64,000 nt of DNA, from the NCBI RefSeq assembly GCF_000190755.2, contig NZ_JH109152.1, forward strand, positions 248,001 to 312,000, in the 5' to 3' direction. A program made the translations under genes and the position numbers. The DNA is from Methylobacter tundripaludum SV96. GTDB lineage: Bacteria; Pseudomonadota; Gammaproteobacteria; Methylococcales; Methylomonadaceae. This document shows positions 55,960 through 64,000 of this stretch, one piece after another; position 1 is the first letter of the stretch, and every line of letters begins with the position of its first letter. The notes under the pieces are model-generated. The model did no database searches. It saw only the letters and a program-made list of their open reading frames with translations, and had not been told where the DNA came from.

Positions 55960-56364
55960 ATGTATACGATTACCAAAGAGGTGTATTTTTGTTACGGACA
56001 CCGGTTAATGAATCACCCTGGCAAATGCCGCAATTTACACGGGCATAGCGTTAAGGCCTCGATTTCCATAGAACAGGAACAACTCAACGACCAAGGCATG
56101 GTCTGCGATTTTTCCGATATTAGAGACAGCGTTGAAGCGTTTATAGATCAGAAGCTTGATCATAATTTTCTATTGCATAAAGATGACCCGATCATTCCCA
56201 TGCTTATTGCAAACAAGGAGCGTTTCCTGGCCCTTGATGAGCATCCCACCGCAGAAGTCCTGAGTAAGATGATTTATCAGCATCTTAAACAATCCGGTTT
56301 TAACGTCGCCCAAGTCGTGTTATGGGAAACCGCCAGCGCCCATGCCTGTTACCGGGAAAACTGA
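55960..56364 (+). CDS. queD: 6-carboxytetrahydropterin synthase
   Basis: A 134-aa 6-pyruvoyltetrahydropterin synthase family enzyme of queuosine/7-deazapurine synthesis. Zinc ligands are in CYGHRLMNH and NLHGHSVKA. Catalytic Cys lies in GKCRNLHGH, followed by DFSDIRDSVEAFI, LDHNFLL and the conserved Glu in LWETASAHACY. Other que genes are absent from the window. Its 3' end is 9 bp before the DUF1249 gene. Confidence 0.93.
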   Translation: MYTITKEVYFCYGHRLMNHPGKCRNLHGHSVKASISIEQEQLNDQGMVCDFSDIRDSVEAFIDQKLDHNFLLHKDDPIIPMLIANKERFLALDEHPTAEVLSKMIYQHLKQSGFNVAQVVLWETASAHACYREN

Positions 56365-56372
56365 CAGCGGCC

Positions 56373-56822
56373 ATGAGTTTTGTAAATCCGGTCAACAAAT
56401 CCATCTGTCTCGAACAAGTCTGCGAGTCCAACTATCAAAAGCTGCTAAAATTAATTCCGGACTTAATGGCATTTAAAGAAACCGCCATCGGTCTCGCTCC
56501 CCATCACACTACGCTGTATCTTGAAATCATTGAGCGTACGCCGTATACCATGACCGTGGAACTTAGCCATTGCTTCATTAATAAAAACAGGGATGAATTT
56601 CTGGCGCCCGCTGTAAAGATAAGAGTCTATCTGGATGCGCAGTTGGCCGAAGTATTAAGCGATCATGCCCGTGCCGGTGTGGCGCAGGTTTTTAAAGATC
56701 CCGGATTAAGCCGCGAAATTATGAACTACAAATGGCGGTTAAATTATTTTCTGCAAAAATGGCTGGATCACTGTTTAAAAAATGACTACTTATTCAGCCC
56801 TAATGCTGAAGCGGCGGCTTAA
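56373..56822 (+). CDS. DUF1249 family protein
   Basis: A 149-aa cytoplasmic protein related to YqiB-type proteins (DUF1249). Characteristic stretches are ESNYQKLLKLIPDL, RTPYTMTVELSH, VRVYLDAQLAEVL-type (IRVYLDAQLAEVLSDHARAG) and WRLNYFLQKWLDHCL. The ATG at 56373 is preferred; an earlier in-frame ATG would overlap queD and add atypical residues. Probably cotranscribed with queD. Function unknown. Confidence 0.82.
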   Translation: MSFVNPVNKSICLEQVCESNYQKLLKLIPDLMAFKETAIGLAPHHTTLYLEIIERTPYTMTVELSHCFINKNRDEFLAPAVKIRVYLDAQLAEVLSDHARAGVAQVFKDPGLSREIMNYKWRLNYFLQKWLDHCLKNDYLFSPNAEAAA

Positions 56823-56920
56823 TCTTGAGAAAAACAGCTTTTTTCGCGAAAGACAAATAGCCGTTTTAACGTTAATCCGTTCGCGGCTAGCCAACGCCAC
56901 TCTTTAATGACCATCCGTTA

Positions 56921-57814
56921 ATGCGTAAAAAATCACCCACACTAAGCCTGCTTAAATTATTGTTGGGATTATTTTGCCTAAGCCGTAAGCATCCTGTGTT
57001 GATGCTGATTGTCCTCGGTCTGGGCTTAGGCAGCTATGGCTATGAAGTTAAAATTGCCCGTCCGGCGTTACTCTATCAAGGCGCACCGCAATCCCGCGAT
57101 GCTAAAAACATCGATACCTGGTTTCGCATATTACGTAATCGTGGTTTTATTCTGGGTTATTCGGATCTGCGCGGTAACCCGTTGTGGATAGAGTACGCGT
57201 TGATCCCCGCCGTAGAAAATATGCCGTCCCTAAAACGCCCCAATCACTTTGAAACCGACTGGCGCAGCATCAATCGCGTCAGCCACGAGAGTTATCAAAA
57301 AAGCGGATACGATCGCGGACACATGGCGCCAAATTATGCGATGAGTCATCTTTACGGCAGGGAAGGGCAGGCAGACAGTTTTTTGATGACCAACATTACT
57401 CCGCAAAAATCCAAGCTCAATCAACAATTATGGCAACGTTTGGAGGAGGAGGAAATAAAGCATTTTGCCAAGCTATTCGGCAAAGTGTGGGTGATTACCG
57501 GGCCGGTTTTTAGCGGCACGGTCGAGCGGTTATCTTCAGACTTGACGGTGGAAATACCGGATGCGTTTTACAAAATATATATGACAGAAACTGCGCCAAA
57601 CAAGCCGCCTATTGCGTTGGCCTTTTTAATCCCGCAAACGGTCAACGGCAAAGAGCCGCTGGCGCAGTTCGTGACCAATATTGACAGCATAGAAGCGCAA
57701 ACCGGTATCGATTTTTTTACTGAGCTGGACGATCGCATTGAGTCACATGTGGAGGCGGCTATTGAGCAGCTTCCCTGGGATTTGCAGGCCGTCAGTAAGC
57801 CTCCCCATCATTAA
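56921..57814 (+). CDS. Membrane-anchored DNA/RNA non-specific endonuclease
   Basis: A 297-aa NucA/EndoG-type beta-beta-alpha-Me nuclease. The catalytic motif is GYDRGHMAPNYAM, with the metal-ligating Asn in MTNITPQKSKLNQ. A single hydrophobic helix (about 24-40) after a basic N-terminus, without an obvious cleavage site, suggests an inner-membrane anchor with the nuclease in the periplasm. No immunity protein gene is evident beside it. It might act in nucleic-acid scavenging or in degrading incoming DNA. Confidence 0.88.
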   Translation: MRKKSPTLSLLKLLLGLFCLSRKHPVLMLIVLGLGLGSYGYEVKIARPALLYQGAPQSRDAKNIDTWFRILRNRGFILGYSDLRGNPLWIEYALIPAVENMPSLKRPNHFETDWRSINRVSHESYQKSGYDRGHMAPNYAMSHLYGREGQADSFLMTNITPQKSKLNQQLWQRLEEEEIKHFAKLFGKVWVITGPVFSGTVERLSSDLTVEIPDAFYKIYMTETAPNKPPIALAFLIPQTVNGKEPLAQFVTNIDSIEAQTGIDFFTELDDRIESHVEAAIEQLPWDLQAVSKPPHH

Positions 57815-57937
57815 CGGCAGCTAGTGTACAGGTCGCCCAAAATGGGCAATTGTTCCATACCGTTATTCGTACCTTGTCTCAACCCATCTTTAATTCTCGG
57901 GCTACATTTTGGGTGAAATCCAATAAATAAACATTTA

Positions 57938-57951
57938 TTGATCTGGCTCAA
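57938..57951. promoter_or_regulatory. Candidate FNR-type site
   Basis: TTGAT-CTGG-CTCAA matches the FNR consensus TTGAT-N4-ATCAA with one mismatch. It lies 85 bp before the small membrane protein at 58036, whose convergent neighbour is an fnr gene. Assignment rests on the motif only. Confidence 0.35.
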
Positions 57952-58035
57952 TTTTTTTATCCCGCACTTTGTTTAAATAGCCGCACGTTGATGCAAGTCA
58001 ACTGTTTTTCCTTAATCAATAGCTGGAGAATTACT

Positions 58036-58200
58036 ATGAATGATGTACAAGAAAAAGATAAATTCTGGATTTACGTAGCCGGCCTTGTTTTAGCCGTGGT
58101 TGCTACGGTGGTTATGATTAAAAGCGGTGAGCATGATAAGTTCGAATCGACAGCAAAAGCAATTGCTGAAGACCCTGCTAATTCAGCCTATAGAAAATAA
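58036..58200 (+). CDS. Small single-helix membrane protein
   Basis: A 54-aa protein: an acidic/basic head (MNDVQEKDKF), one helix (WIYVAGLVLAVVATVVMI) and a polar tail. The ATG at 58036 has GGAGA upstream. No family is recognised. A possible FNR box upstream and a convergent fnr gene suggest oxygen-responsive expression, which is inference. Confidence 0.55.
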   Translation: MNDVQEKDKFWIYVAGLVLAVVATVVMIKSGEHDKFESTAKAIAEDPANSAYRK

Positions 58201-58235
58201 AAGGCTTTCTCCTCTTAGCCGTAGTTTTCGTTTGA

Positions 58236-58282
58236 CCGCATAGAGCCCAACTTAAAGCCTGGCTGAGTTGGGCTCTATGCGG
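58236..58282. terminator. Perfect 17-bp hairpin between convergent genes
   Basis: CCGCATAGAGCCCAACT (58236-58252) pairs exactly with 58266-58282 across a 13-base loop. It sits between the 3' ends of the small membrane protein gene and fnr and could terminate both transcripts. Confidence 0.75.
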
Positions 58283-58321
58283 AAGTTTATTAAATCCTCG
58301 CAAGTCTGGGTTGTTTAGCGA

Positions 58322-59050
58322 TTAAGTTGCATAGAAGCTAAACAGCCCTTTTTTATCGGTTATTTTCAATTGCTTGGATTTAACTGCTATCAGTTTTCGT
58401 GCTTGAAAGAGATGAATGATCCGGCTAACCGTTTCATGCGCGATTCCCAGATAATTTCCTATTTCTTCCCGCGACATGCTCAGGCGAAATTCCAGCTCGG
58501 AGTAGCCTCGTATGCTCAGGCGATCTGAAATATGCAGAATGAAGCAAGCCACGCGCTCTTCTGCAGATCGGCGGCTTAGCATCATCTTTTGTACCTGCGC
58601 ATCAAACTGGTTGCAGGATCTTTGCAGCAACACCTGGCTTAAGCCGGGGGTGTTGATGGCCAATATCTCTATTTTATAGGCCGGCAAATGGCAATAATTC
58701 ACGGTCTCCAAGGCTATGGCGGTACAGTTATGGATTTGTGACGACATGCCGTCAAATCCGAGCAATTCTCCAGGAAGAATAAAATCAACGACCAGCTCAT
58801 TGCCGTTTTGGTCAAAACTCAGTAATTTGGCGCTGCCGGAACGCAAGGCAATTATTCCCCTGAATGGGCTGCCGGCATGATAGATGGCCTCGCCCTTTTG
58901 ACGTATATTGTTTCGATTGACTAATAGCGCGAGCTCACCCACTTCCGACCGAGGCAGTCCTTTAGGAATGCATAAATTATCCAAGTTACAGTTTGCGCAA
59001 GTGACTGCTGTTTTGGTTGTCGATGAGGTTGAGGTTGTTGAATCTATCAT
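58322..59050 (-). CDS. fnr: FNR-type oxygen-sensing transcription regulator
   Basis: A 242-aa Crp/Fnr family regulator. Cys residues for an oxygen-labile [4Fe-4S] cluster are in TCANCNLDNLC (C-x2-C-x5-C) plus the distant Cys in IHNCTAI, as in E. coli FNR. The cyclic-nucleotide-fold domain is followed by a helix-turn-helix, MSREEIGNYLGIAHETVSRI, with the Glu-x-x-Ser-Arg recognition pattern that reads TTGAT half-sites. The ATG at 59050 is preferred over a TTG at 59089. It would control genes for low oxygen, a usual state for methanotrophs at oxic-anoxic interfaces. Confidence 0.92.
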   Translation of the reverse strand: MIDSTTSTSSTTKTAVTCANCNLDNLCIPKGLPRSEVGELALLVNRNNIRQKGEAIYHAGSPFRGIIALRSGSAKLLSFDQNGNELVVDFILPGELLGFDGMSSQIHNCTAIALETVNYCHLPAYKIEILAINTPGLSQVLLQRSCNQFDAQVQKMMLSRRSAEERVACFILHISDRLSIRGYSELEFRLSMSREEIGNYLGIAHETVSRIIHLFQARKLIAVKSKQLKITDKKGLFSFYAT

Positions 59051-59393
59051 TGTTTTGGAAATGAGAAAGAGAGTGCGGAAATAAATCAATTAAAACTTAA
59101 CTTGGTTACAAGAAATCCATATGCACTTTCTGATGACCAACTTATCGAAGGGATTTATTATCTCACCTGGAAGCATATAAATTAAATGGTATTTGTGCGG
59201 CATAGCGGTATTCCGTTGCCGCTAGAGGGCAAGCGTCATCCGGCTCTTTTCGTGCAAGACGGCTATTTTGTTGAAATGGTGTGTTTTCTTTTTGATTGCT
59301 ATCAACGTTTTACCGATGTCATCGATAGCAAGCTTCGCGAGGCCGTTAACATGCGACACACATTTTTAAATTGAAGTCAGTGTTTCCTACAGA

Positions 59394-60881
59394 CTATTTT
59401 TTCTGCATTGCCGCTTCAATTTGCTTGCATAAAGTTTTCAAAATCTTGATACGCGCAAAGTTCTTGTCATTGGCTTCTATCAGCGTCCAAGGCGCAATTT
59501 CGGTACTGGTGCGATCTACCATATCGCATACCGCATGCTCGTACTCATCCCATTTATCGCGATTGCGCCAGTCGTCTTCGGTAATCTTGAAGCGTTTGAA
59601 ACCGATTTTTTCGCGCTCATTGAAGCGCTCAAGTTGTTCCTCTTTACTGATGGCGAGCCAGAATTTGACCACCACAATATTGTGGCGCACCAATTGTGCT
59701 TCAAAATCGTTGATCTCGCTGTAAGCGCGCATCCAGTCTACTTTTGAACAGAATCCCTCAACCCGTTCGACCAAGACGCGACCGTACCAGGAACGATCGA
59801 AAATCGTCACCCGCCCGCGGCGAGGAATGTGTCGCCAAAAGCGCCACAAATAAGGTTGAGCGCGTTCTTCCTCGGTAGGGGCGGCGACCGGAATAATATT
59901 GTACCAGCGGGCATCCAGGGCGCCGGTGATGCGGCGAATTGCGCCGCCCTTTCCGGCCGCATCATTGCCTTCGAACATGGCTATTACGGTGATGTTTTTA
60001 AACTTGGCTTCGCGGGTCAGCAAAGCGAGCTTGCCCTGGTATTTTTCCAAGTCAGTCTTGAATTTTTTCTTGTCAATCTTCTGGGTCAGATCCAGTGTCT
60101 TCAGAATGTTAAGCTGGTCAATCGAAGGCAGCGGTGGCGGCGCAATAATCTCCACTGTTTTCATGTCGGCATCGTCCAGGCGTTTACGTATGGCATCAAG
60201 AATCACCTTGCCTACGGTCAAGCTGCGGTAGTGGGGATCGTAGCCTTCGACGATGGTCCACGGCGCTTCTGCCGTGCTGGTGTGCCGAATCACGCTTTCA
60301 TGTATGACACTGAACTTGTCGTATAGCTTGAAGTGTTTCCAGTCGCGATCGGTCACGCGCCAGCGGGTTTGCGGATTTTCCTCAAGCAGTTGCAGGCGTT
60401 TTTCCTGTCTGTTTTTGGATAAGTGCATCCAGAATTTGAGAATCAGCGCGCCTTCGTCGGTCAGCATTTTTTCCAGGCGTTTAGCGCGTTCCATGCTCTG
60501 GTCAAGTTCAGCCGCCTTGGTGCGACCGGTCACGCGATTGAGAATAGGCCAGGTGTACCAGGAGCCGAGAAACACGCCTATCCTGCCTTTGGGAGGAAGC
60601 TCGCGCCAGAACCGCCACATCATCGGGCGGTCAAGTTCCTCATCCGACGGCTCGCCCATGCCGTGAGTTTGGATAAACCGCGGGTCCATCCATTCGTTGA
60701 GCAAGTTGACGGTTTCGCCGCGTCCCGCACCGTCCAGGCCGCCAATCAAAATAATAACCGGAAATTTGGACGATTTTGCCAAATCCATTTGTGCGTCCAG
60801 CAGTGCCTCGCGTAGCTTGGGCACTTCCATATCGTAGGTGACTTTGTCTATCTTGTGTCCAAGCTCTGCCGATTCAAACAT
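59394..60881 (-). CDS. pap: Polyphosphate:AMP phosphotransferase (two PPK2 domains)
   Basis: A 495-aa PPK2 class II enzyme that uses polyphosphate to convert AMP to ADP. Two tandem kinase domains are visible: the N-terminal half has a degenerate P-loop (GGLDGAGRGE) and the C-terminal half the active one (EGNDAAGKGGAIRRITGALD) with the lid/Walker B stretch FDRSWYGRVLVERVEGF. The length fits the two-domain form. It begins with ATG at 60881 and stands alone. Confidence 0.93.
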   Translation of the reverse strand: MFESAELGHKIDKVTYDMEVPKLREALLDAQMDLAKSSKFPVIILIGGLDGAGRGETVNLLNEWMDPRFIQTHGMGEPSDEELDRPMMWRFWRELPPKGRIGVFLGSWYTWPILNRVTGRTKAAELDQSMERAKRLEKMLTDEGALILKFWMHLSKNRQEKRLQLLEENPQTRWRVTDRDWKHFKLYDKFSVIHESVIRHTSTAEAPWTIVEGYDPHYRSLTVGKVILDAIRKRLDDADMKTVEIIAPPPLPSIDQLNILKTLDLTQKIDKKKFKTDLEKYQGKLALLTREAKFKNITVIAMFEGNDAAGKGGAIRRITGALDARWYNIIPVAAPTEEERAQPYLWRFWRHIPRRGRVTIFDRSWYGRVLVERVEGFCSKVDWMRAYSEINDFEAQLVRHNIVVVKFWLAISKEEQLERFNEREKIGFKRFKITEDDWRNRDKWDEYEHAVCDMVDRTSTEIAPWTLIEANDKNFARIKILKTLCKQIEAAMQKK

Positions 60882-61144
60882 GACGATCTTCCTGATGGTT
60901 TATCCGAGAATAGAAATATTAAGATTATAAAGAGTATATGTTAGGTTTGTCGGCGATAAAAGCTACGGTTTTGTGATTGTTTTTTCATGTTTAGGCTGGT
61001 TTTTTTGTTCCGGTGGCAAGCGACCAATCGCTCCAGTAAAGGCCTAATCAAAACAGGTTCATATCCTCGATAATATTTCTTCAATCAGTTAAACCCTTTA
61101 TAATGGTCGGATTATATAAGGACTACAGGGCATGTACCCATTCT

Positions 61145-62731
61145 ATGACTAATTTGAATAACGCGCTTTCAACACGTTTGGATCGACTTACTGCAAGCGG
61201 TCATCATCAACTGCTTTGCGGAGGACTTAAAGGGATTGAGAAAGAAAGCCTGCGCATATCCAAAGACGGATTCATTGCCCAAACGCCACATCCCAAAGCA
61301 TTAGGCTCCGCATTGACGCATCCGTATATCACCACGGATTATTCTGAATCCCTGATCGAATTGATTACCCCGCCGTTTGCCGACATAAAAGAGTCTCTGG
61401 ACTATTTGCATAACATACATCAGTTTGTTTATGAGCATCTGGATAATGAAATTTTGCTGGGTGCAAGCATGCCCTGCGGCATTGATGGGGATGAAAGCAT
61501 TCCCATCGCCGAATACGGGTCGTCCAACATAGGCAGGATGAAGCATGTTTACCGGCACGGTTTATGGCATCGTTACGGCAGAACCATGCAGTCCATTGCC
61601 GGTATCCATTTTAATTATTCGGTGCCTGAAGCCCTGTGGCCTGTTCTACATAAAGAAAAGAGCAGCCCGCTGAGCCTGGAGCAGTTCATTAACGAAGCCT
61701 ATTTTGGTCTAATCAGGAATTTCCAGCGTATGGGCTGGTTAATTCTGTATTTATTCGGCGCATCGCCCGCCATCTGCAAAAACTTCTTCAACAGCCGTCC
61801 GGCATTGATGACGCAATTTGAAGCGTTTGACAATGGCACGCTTTATCATCCCTATGCGACGTCGTTACGCATGAGTGACATCGGCTACAAGAGTAAAAAC
61901 CAGGCTAATCTGAACATTGATTACAACTCCATAGACGGCTATGTCAGTAGCTTGAGTGCGGCCATTAACACGCCTTATCCCGAATATGAAAAAATCGGCA
62001 CGCTGGTTGACGGCGAATACCGTCAGCTGAACAGCAACATTTTGCAGATTGAAAACGAGTTTTACAGCACTATGCGGCCTAAACAAATTGCCCAGTCCGG
62101 CGAAAAACCGACCCTGGCGCTTAAGCGTCGCGGGGTTCGTTACATAGAAATGCGTTCGCTGGACCTGGATTTATTTAACCCTATCGGTATCGATGAAGAT
62201 AAAGCCCGTTTTATTGAGGCGCTATTGCTCACTTGCTTGTTGCAGGACAGTCCGAAAACTTCAGCACAGGAGCAACAGGTGAACAACGCCAATCAATTGG
62301 CTGTTGCCAATTTTGGCAGAAAACCGGGGCTGGAACTTAATAAAAACAATCAAAAAATTCTTTTAAAAGATTGGGCGGCTGAAATTCTTGAATCCATGCA
62401 GCCGGTGTGTGCAATTCTTGATCAGGATGATGCGGCAAAGCATTACAGTTCCGCTTTGGAAAAACAGCAGTTGTTAGTCGAAAATCCTGATTCAACCGCA
62501 TCTGCACGCATATTGGAGCAGATGACGCAGCTTAGGCAGCCGTTTTCCCGTTTCGCATTAAATACTTCCATCGAACATGGTCAGTACTTTAAGCGCAATG
62601 AACTGGATAAGATCAAGACGCAGCAGTTTAATGACATGGCGGCGCTATCTCATGACAAACAGCTGGAAATCGAAAATAACAAGCAAATGCCGTTTGACTA
62701 TTTTTTGAAGCAGTATTTTTTACAAGCGTAA
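61145..62731 (+). CDS. gshA: Glutamate--cysteine ligase
   Basis: A 528-aa gammaproteobacterial-type (class I) enzyme joining glutamate and cysteine, the first step of glutathione synthesis. Features include GGLKGIEKESLRIS, YITTDYSESLIELITPPF, MPCGIDGDESIPIAEYGSSN, RMKHVYRHGLWHRYGR and QSIAGIHFNYSV. Met at 61145 matches family N-termini (MTNLNNALSTRLDRL); an ATG 42 bp upstream is in frame but unlikely. The sulfur-reduction gene cysH copy 2 follows 113 bp downstream. Confidence 0.94.
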   Translation: MTNLNNALSTRLDRLTASGHHQLLCGGLKGIEKESLRISKDGFIAQTPHPKALGSALTHPYITTDYSESLIELITPPFADIKESLDYLHNIHQFVYEHLDNEILLGASMPCGIDGDESIPIAEYGSSNIGRMKHVYRHGLWHRYGRTMQSIAGIHFNYSVPEALWPVLHKEKSSPLSLEQFINEAYFGLIRNFQRMGWLILYLFGASPAICKNFFNSRPALMTQFEAFDNGTLYHPYATSLRMSDIGYKSKNQANLNIDYNSIDGYVSSLSAAINTPYPEYEKIGTLVDGEYRQLNSNILQIENEFYSTMRPKQIAQSGEKPTLALKRRGVRYIEMRSLDLDLFNPIGIDEDKARFIEALLLTCLLQDSPKTSAQEQQVNNANQLAVANFGRKPGLELNKNNQKILLKDWAAEILESMQPVCAILDQDDAAKHYSSALEKQQLLVENPDSTASARILEQMTQLRQPFSRFALNTSIEHGQYFKRNELDKIKTQQFNDMAALSHDKQLEIENNKQMPFDYFLKQYFLQA

Positions 62732-62844
62732 TTTGGCTATTCGCGGTCGCTATTATTAAGTTGATGCAGGTTGTTGGCGAGTGAATTTGCCCCCATATAG
62801 ATGATTAACTGAGCAGTGACACAAGCGGGCAATAAGGAAAACAC

Positions 62845-63570
62845 ATGATGACCACATTTGATATAGAGCAACTACAAACCGAGCTGGATCAAAAAAATCC
62901 GCGCGTCATACTGAAAAAAGCGCTGGAGCTGTTCGATAATATTGCCATTTCGTTCAGCGGCGCGGAAGACGTGGTGCTGATCGATATGGCATTGGCTATC
63001 AGAAAAGACATACAGGTCTTTTCTTTGGATACCGGACGCTTGCATCCTGAAACTTATCGTTTTATGGAAAAAGTCAGAAAGCATTACCAAATCGATATTG
63101 AATTATTGACCCCGGACCGCGATGTACTGGATAGCTTCGTTAAAAAGAAAGGCCTGTTCAGTTTCTATGAGGACGGACACCAGGAATGTTGCGGTATCCG
63201 CAAGGTTGAACCGTTAAAGCGCAAACTGGCTCATTTAGACGCCTGGATTACCGGTCAACGCAAAGATCAAAGCTTGGATACCCGGCAAGATATTCCTGAA
63301 GTGCAGATAGACACGGCATTTTCTACCGCCGAGCATCAACTGGTTAAATTTAATCCCTTGCTCAACTGGAGTTCGGCGCAAGTCTGGGATTATATTGAAG
63401 CCTATCAGGTGCCTTACAACGAGTTACACGAAAAAGGCTTTATCAGTATCGGTTGCGAACCCTGCACCCGAGCCGTGCTGCCCAATCAGCATGAAAGGTC
63501 GGGCCGTTGGTGGTGGGAGGCGGGGGCGAAAAAAGAATGCGGGTTACATGCGGGTAATTTGAAAAAGTAA
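62845..63570 (+). CDS. cysH: Phosphoadenylyl/adenylyl-sulfate reductase, copy 2
   Basis: A 241-aa paralog of the protein at 36019-36753, closely similar over its whole length. The PP-loop is [13 protein letters not shown], the Cys pairs are in [10 protein letters not shown] and GCEPCTR, and the catalytic Cys in ECGLH. All APS-reductase-type residues are intact in both copies. An AAGGAAAA ribosome binding site precedes ATGATG; either Met may be used. Located after gshA, linking sulfate reduction with thiol synthesis, and followed by a good terminator. Confidence 0.93.
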   Translation: MMTTFDIEQLQTELDQKNPRVILKKALELFDNIAISFSGAEDVVLIDMALAIRKDIQVFSLDTGRLHPETYRFMEKVRKHYQIDIELLTPDRDVLDSFVKKKGLFSFYEDGHQECCGIRKVEPLKRKLAHLDAWITGQRKDQSLDTRQDIPEVQIDTAFSTAEHQLVKFNPLLNWSSAQVWDYIEAYQVPYNELHEKGFISIGCEPCTRAVLPNQHERSGRWWWEAGAKKECGLHAGNLKK

Positions 63571-63572
63571 TT

Positions 63573-63604
63573 GCGGGCGACCGGATGGTCGCCCTTAGTC
63601 TTTT
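63573..63604 (+). terminator. Intrinsic terminator of cysH copy 2
   Basis: GGGCGACC (63575-63582), a GGAT loop and GGTCGCCC (63587-63594) form an 8-bp GC stem followed by TTAGTCTTTT, directly after the cysH stop. Confidence 0.8.
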
Positions 63605-63780
63605 CAGCATAGGCTAAAATTTGTTATCTGGAAAAAGGGGGATAGCGTCTCATGGCTGAATTGGATGTCGTCAAAAACACCCTCTATTATTTTGCCGAAA
63701 CGGGATTTATAACGTCAGAATTATGAAAAGGTGTGTGAATAATACGGAGTCAGCCGTGATTCCCGGTCCGGATAACTCAG

Positions 63781-64000
63781 CTAGTCCAGATCATTCAGAT
63801 ACAAGTCTTCAATCAGCTTTCTTTCTTCTTGCGTAAGTAAAATCGGGGAATATTTTTTTTCGGAGCGGCGTTGTTCGGAAAGCAGTTGTTGCCGTCGCTC
63901 AATTGCGCGTCTTTCATCGCTGCGTCTGCTCATATCGCGACGATTCGATTTTGGCCAGGCCAGATAATGATTTTTTATATTTTCCACCCACTCTGGCGAT
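63781..64000 (-). CDS. Hypothetical protein, 5' end outside the window
   Basis: The frame is open to the window edge on the minus strand (SPEWVENIKNHYLAWPKSNR onward), so the true start probably lies beyond 64000; a GTG at 63985-63987 would be an internal start. The C-terminal part is very basic then acidic (RRDMSRRSDERRAIERRQQL; LTQEERKLIEDLYLNDLD). No domain is recognised. Confidence 0.5.
   Translation of the reverse strand, partial: SPEWVENIKNHYLAWPKSNRRDMSRRSDERRAIERRQQLLSEQRRSEKKYSPILLTQEERKLIEDLYLNDLD

Noticed and set aside
59186-59374. 62-codon frame between fnr and pap
   Set aside because: No ribosome binding site and no family resemblance; convincing genes flank it on the other strand.
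63652-63726. 24-codon frame with a GGGG site upstream (MAELDVVKNT start)
   Set aside because: Too short to support from sequence alone; could be a small protein or a decayed gene start, so not called.
1-64000. CRISPR arrays, tRNA or rRNA genes
   Set aside because: Direct repeats found are dispersed or paired, without regular spacers; no cloverleaf with a GGTTCGAATCC-type arm and no rRNA-like stretch was noticed.

Overview
The window looks like a chromosomal segment of a gammaproteobacterial methylotroph, most probably a type I methanotroph (Methylococcales). This is inferred from a formaldehyde-activating enzyme (fae), a homodimeric NAD-dependent formate dehydrogenase, gammaproteobacterial-type gshA, tamA/tamB, fnr and pap, and many short dispersed repeats. 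No methane monooxygenase or rRNA gene is present to confirm it, and I found no tRNA gene or CRISPR array.

Layout. 0.3-2.2 kb: treZ. 2.3-8.1 kb: tamA and tamB, separated by one arm of a large inverted repeat that encloses tamB. 9.0-11.0 kb: cytochrome c, fae, wrbA. 11.0-18.0 kb: a caa3-like oxidase operon (coxB, coxA, coxC, small membrane protein, triheme cytochrome c) whose coxA is split by an intact IS1182-type element. 18.3-20.6 kb (minus strand): CtaG, Sco and pirin. 21.0-22.9 kb: pncA-pncB NAD salvage pair. 23.6-24.7 kb: cysteine-rich permease. 24.9-30.4 kb: an island-like block with an HD/GHKL-ATPase protein beside a tyrosine recombinase and an IS91-type transposase. 30.6-32.3 kb: ABC-2 exporter. 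32.9-35.2 kb: DJ-1/PfpI protein, 1-Cys peroxiredoxin and a DUF1579 protein. 35.2-40.6 kb (minus strand): IS3 remnants, cysH, aconitase, formate dehydrogenase. 41.2-45.5 kb: thioredoxin-fold/DsbD-like fusion, cupin, CapA. 45.9-47.6 kb: histidine kinase with a plant-type ethylene-binding domain. 47.7-51.4 kb: Do protease, nadB, lipoprotein. 51.6-55.3 kb: dynamin-like protein, membrane proteins, trpS. 55.5-64 kb: PilZ protein, queD, DUF1249, membrane-anchored nuclease, fnr, pap, gshA, a second cysH and a partial gene.

How the genes fit together. C1 oxidation is represented by fae (formaldehyde capture on tetrahydromethanopterin) and fdh (formate to CO2 with NADH). NAD supply is covered by pncA, pncB and nadB, and sulfur/thiol supply by two cysH paralogs and gshA. 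Respiration is represented by the cox cluster with its Sco/CtaG copper-assembly genes, but the IS insertion should inactivate this oxidase unless it excises. Outer-membrane assembly is covered by tamA/tamB.

The most notable signals are the ethylene-receptor-like kinase with every copper/ethylene ligand position conserved, the HD-GHKL single-gene candidate conflict system beside mobile genes, coxA that is both IS-split and lacking canonical proton-channel residues, the inverted repeat around tamB, and a four-copy leader-like repeat that always lies upstream of plus-strand genes, once beside a 3' remnant of a second fae.
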